Origin: Ascarosepion bandense
Lineage: Eukaryota > Mollusca > Cephalopoda > Sepiida > Sepiidae
DNA: 64,000 nucleotides
Reading direction: 5' to 3'
NCBI GenBank assembly: GCA_037127315.1
Contig: JBBBDQ010001270.1
Coordinates: forward strand, 3,983,501-4,047,500
This document shows, piece by piece, positions 62,991-64,000 of this stretch. The notes below the pieces were generated by a model. That model made no database searches, was not told the DNA's origin, and saw only the letters and a program-made list of their open reading frames with translations. Both the position numbers and the translations under genes were made by a program. The first letter of the stretch is position 1; every line of letters starts with the position of its first letter.

Positions 62991-63130
62991 CAGTCGTCTT
63001 CTGTCTTTTGAATCTTCTTTTTATTGCCAATTCATACCAGTAATCTTTTCTCAGTTTCTTTTACTATCAGTAACCACATGTGTTTTAGCGGCTTTATCGC
63101 CTTGGCTGGGGTAAAATAACTGTTTTTAAA
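62991..63130 (+). repeat. LINE-like 3' tail, diverged
   Basis: After the RTE fragment, TTAGCGGCTTTATCGCCTTG and GCTGGGGTAAAATAACTG resemble the main LINE/element T tail (GGCGTTACCGCCTTGCTCGG, GGTGAAATGATT). The preceding TTTCTTTTACTATCAGTAAC resembles 58780-58800. It is probably an old relative. Confidence 0.5.
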
Positions 63131-63445
63131 GAGTTTCTTTTAAGAAACAGGGACAATAGAATCTTCATGTTGAATTACTTTTAGTAATTATTGACATTTT
63201 TGTTAGTGGGTGGGTGGTTGTTTAGTGGCTTTGATATATTTAGTTTTCCCGCTAGAATCGCGGGTTCATATTTGATTTCAAATGAAAAAAATCAAATCCA
63301 TCTTCCATCTTGAATACTGGCTCAACGAAATATGTCTGTCCAGTTCTTTCAATTGGCCATAAAAAACGAAGCAACAACAAAACAGTATTTTTATCATGAT
63401 TGTAGAGGACGAATTATTGCTAAAGATGTTTCGACTTAAAAGAAC
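63131..63445. other. No gene recognised
   Basis: AT-rich DNA with no recognised feature. Confidence 0.4.
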
Positions 63446-63446
63446 A

Positions 63447-63570
63447 CTGCTATTTAACCCATAGCTCGAGGGAGAAACGACCTATTCATACCTTTGGCTA
63501 GGGTATTTGCACATATGTGAATGCAACAAATTCAACTGGGATTCGAACTCGGCTCCCTAGCACTAGCTCA
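63447..63570 (-). mobile_element. SINE family 1, diverged, head and middle only
   Basis: On the minus strand the B-box region GAGTTCGAATCCCAG and the middle as far as GCTATGGGTTAAATAG are present. The A-box side is replaced by a CTCACGGCTAGTGAG palindrome. Confidence 0.75.
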
Positions 63571-63602
63571 CGGCTAGTGAGTCGGAAACGGAATCAGTGT
63601 GT

Positions 63603-63896
63603 TAAGTGTCATACGTGATACACGCTTCCGGCAATCACGTCTCGAATGACTGACCAGACAGAAGATTTTCCTGCAGGAAGCTGTCATTACTTTCTGCAGT
63701 AGATTGGTTGCCAATCAAGGCTACAGAACTTAGTGTGTGTTGCTATTTAACCCAAGTGGGGGGGTAGAAGCGACCGATATATACCTTTCTAAAAGGGAAA
63801 TTGCACGTATGTAAATGCGACGAATTCTACAGGAATTCGAACCCGGCTCTACCGATTTCATGATTCGGGCCGATATCAACTGCATCACAACGAACG
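63603..63896 (-). mobile_element. SINE family 1, diverged, full length
   Basis: On the minus strand the head is GTTCGTTGTGATGCAGTTGA and the B-box GGGTTCGAATTCC. The body is diverged (TACTGCAGAAAGTAATGACA), and the 3' end is GTATCACGTATGACACTTAA. It is the most diverged full copy. Confidence 0.85.
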
Positions 63897-64000
63897 TCAG
63901 AATATGATGAGAAAAAATGAGTGTGAAGGTTTGTTTTTGTTTTTGCTTGGTTTCTCTTTCTTCTTTTTTTTTTTTTTTTTGTTATATTTATGACAAAAAG
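63897..64000. other. T-rich end of window
   Basis: Poly-T and TTTGTTTTTG sequence with no feature. Confidence 0.5.

Overview
This looks like a repeat-dominated stretch of an animal nuclear genome, most probably a cephalopod such as an octopus. That placement is inference. It rests on AT-rich sequence, many tRNA-derived SINEs (octopus SINE families derived from tRNA-Arg and tRNA-Lys are described in the literature), Jockey/CR1-type and RTE-type LINEs, and long TA, TACA and GATA microsatellites. I find no intact host gene, no prokaryotic gene and no functional RNA gene. Nearly all coding signal comes from decayed transposable elements, and the longest open frames outside them are read through microsatellites.

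Layout. 0-3.8 kb: AT-rich flank, an 83-bp satellite (963-1459), a foldback MITE with ~140-bp inverted repeats (1900-2476) and a 225-bp tandem repeat carrying a tRNA-like module. 3.8-4.4 kb: a miniature LTR element with primer-binding site. 4.5-11 kb: an RTE LINE, then a hAT transposon in three pieces, with its gaps filled by a LINE, several SINEs and a solo LTR that itself holds a SINE. 11-16 kb: LINE pieces and a Ty3/gypsy relic split by an RTE LINE. 16-22 kb: a LINE 3' end, then TA/TACA, CT, TTTC and TTCC microsatellites, two inverted-repeat elements flanked by TA arrays and a Helitron. 22.9-23.7 kb: the C-terminal end of a Penelope-like element. 24.8-25.1 kb: a SINE fused to a 5S rRNA-like sequence.

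26-33 kb: three copies of the main LINE, including the best one (29947-33245, with endonuclease and reverse transcriptase). 34-36 kb: a mariner relic and mini-Helitrons. 36-42 kb: nested LINEs, SINEs, a Helitron and a second 5S/SINE composite. 42.4-47 kb: a pair of LTR-like direct repeats enclosing only GATA microsatellite, and three solo LTRs. 46.4-50.5 kb: a near-complete LINE interrupted by a solo LTR, an RTE fragment and a piece of 28S rRNA. 51-64 kb: further SINEs, a solo LTR, a Helitron, a 28-bp perfect hairpin, an element with TTAA target duplications, and a decayed tandem array hit by several retroelements.

The elements relate to one another as follows. The main LINE shares its 3' tail with a short element whose body is a ~148-bp tandem repeat, which suggests the LINE supplied the enzyme for both. 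SINE and LTR insertions with target duplications are nested in older DNA transposons, so a relative order of insertion can be read. No new enzymatic or defence system is visible. The most interesting items are structural: the 5S-tRNA composite SINE, the variable-copy LINE-tailed element, the GATA-filled LTR-like pair and the 28S fragment inside a LINE.
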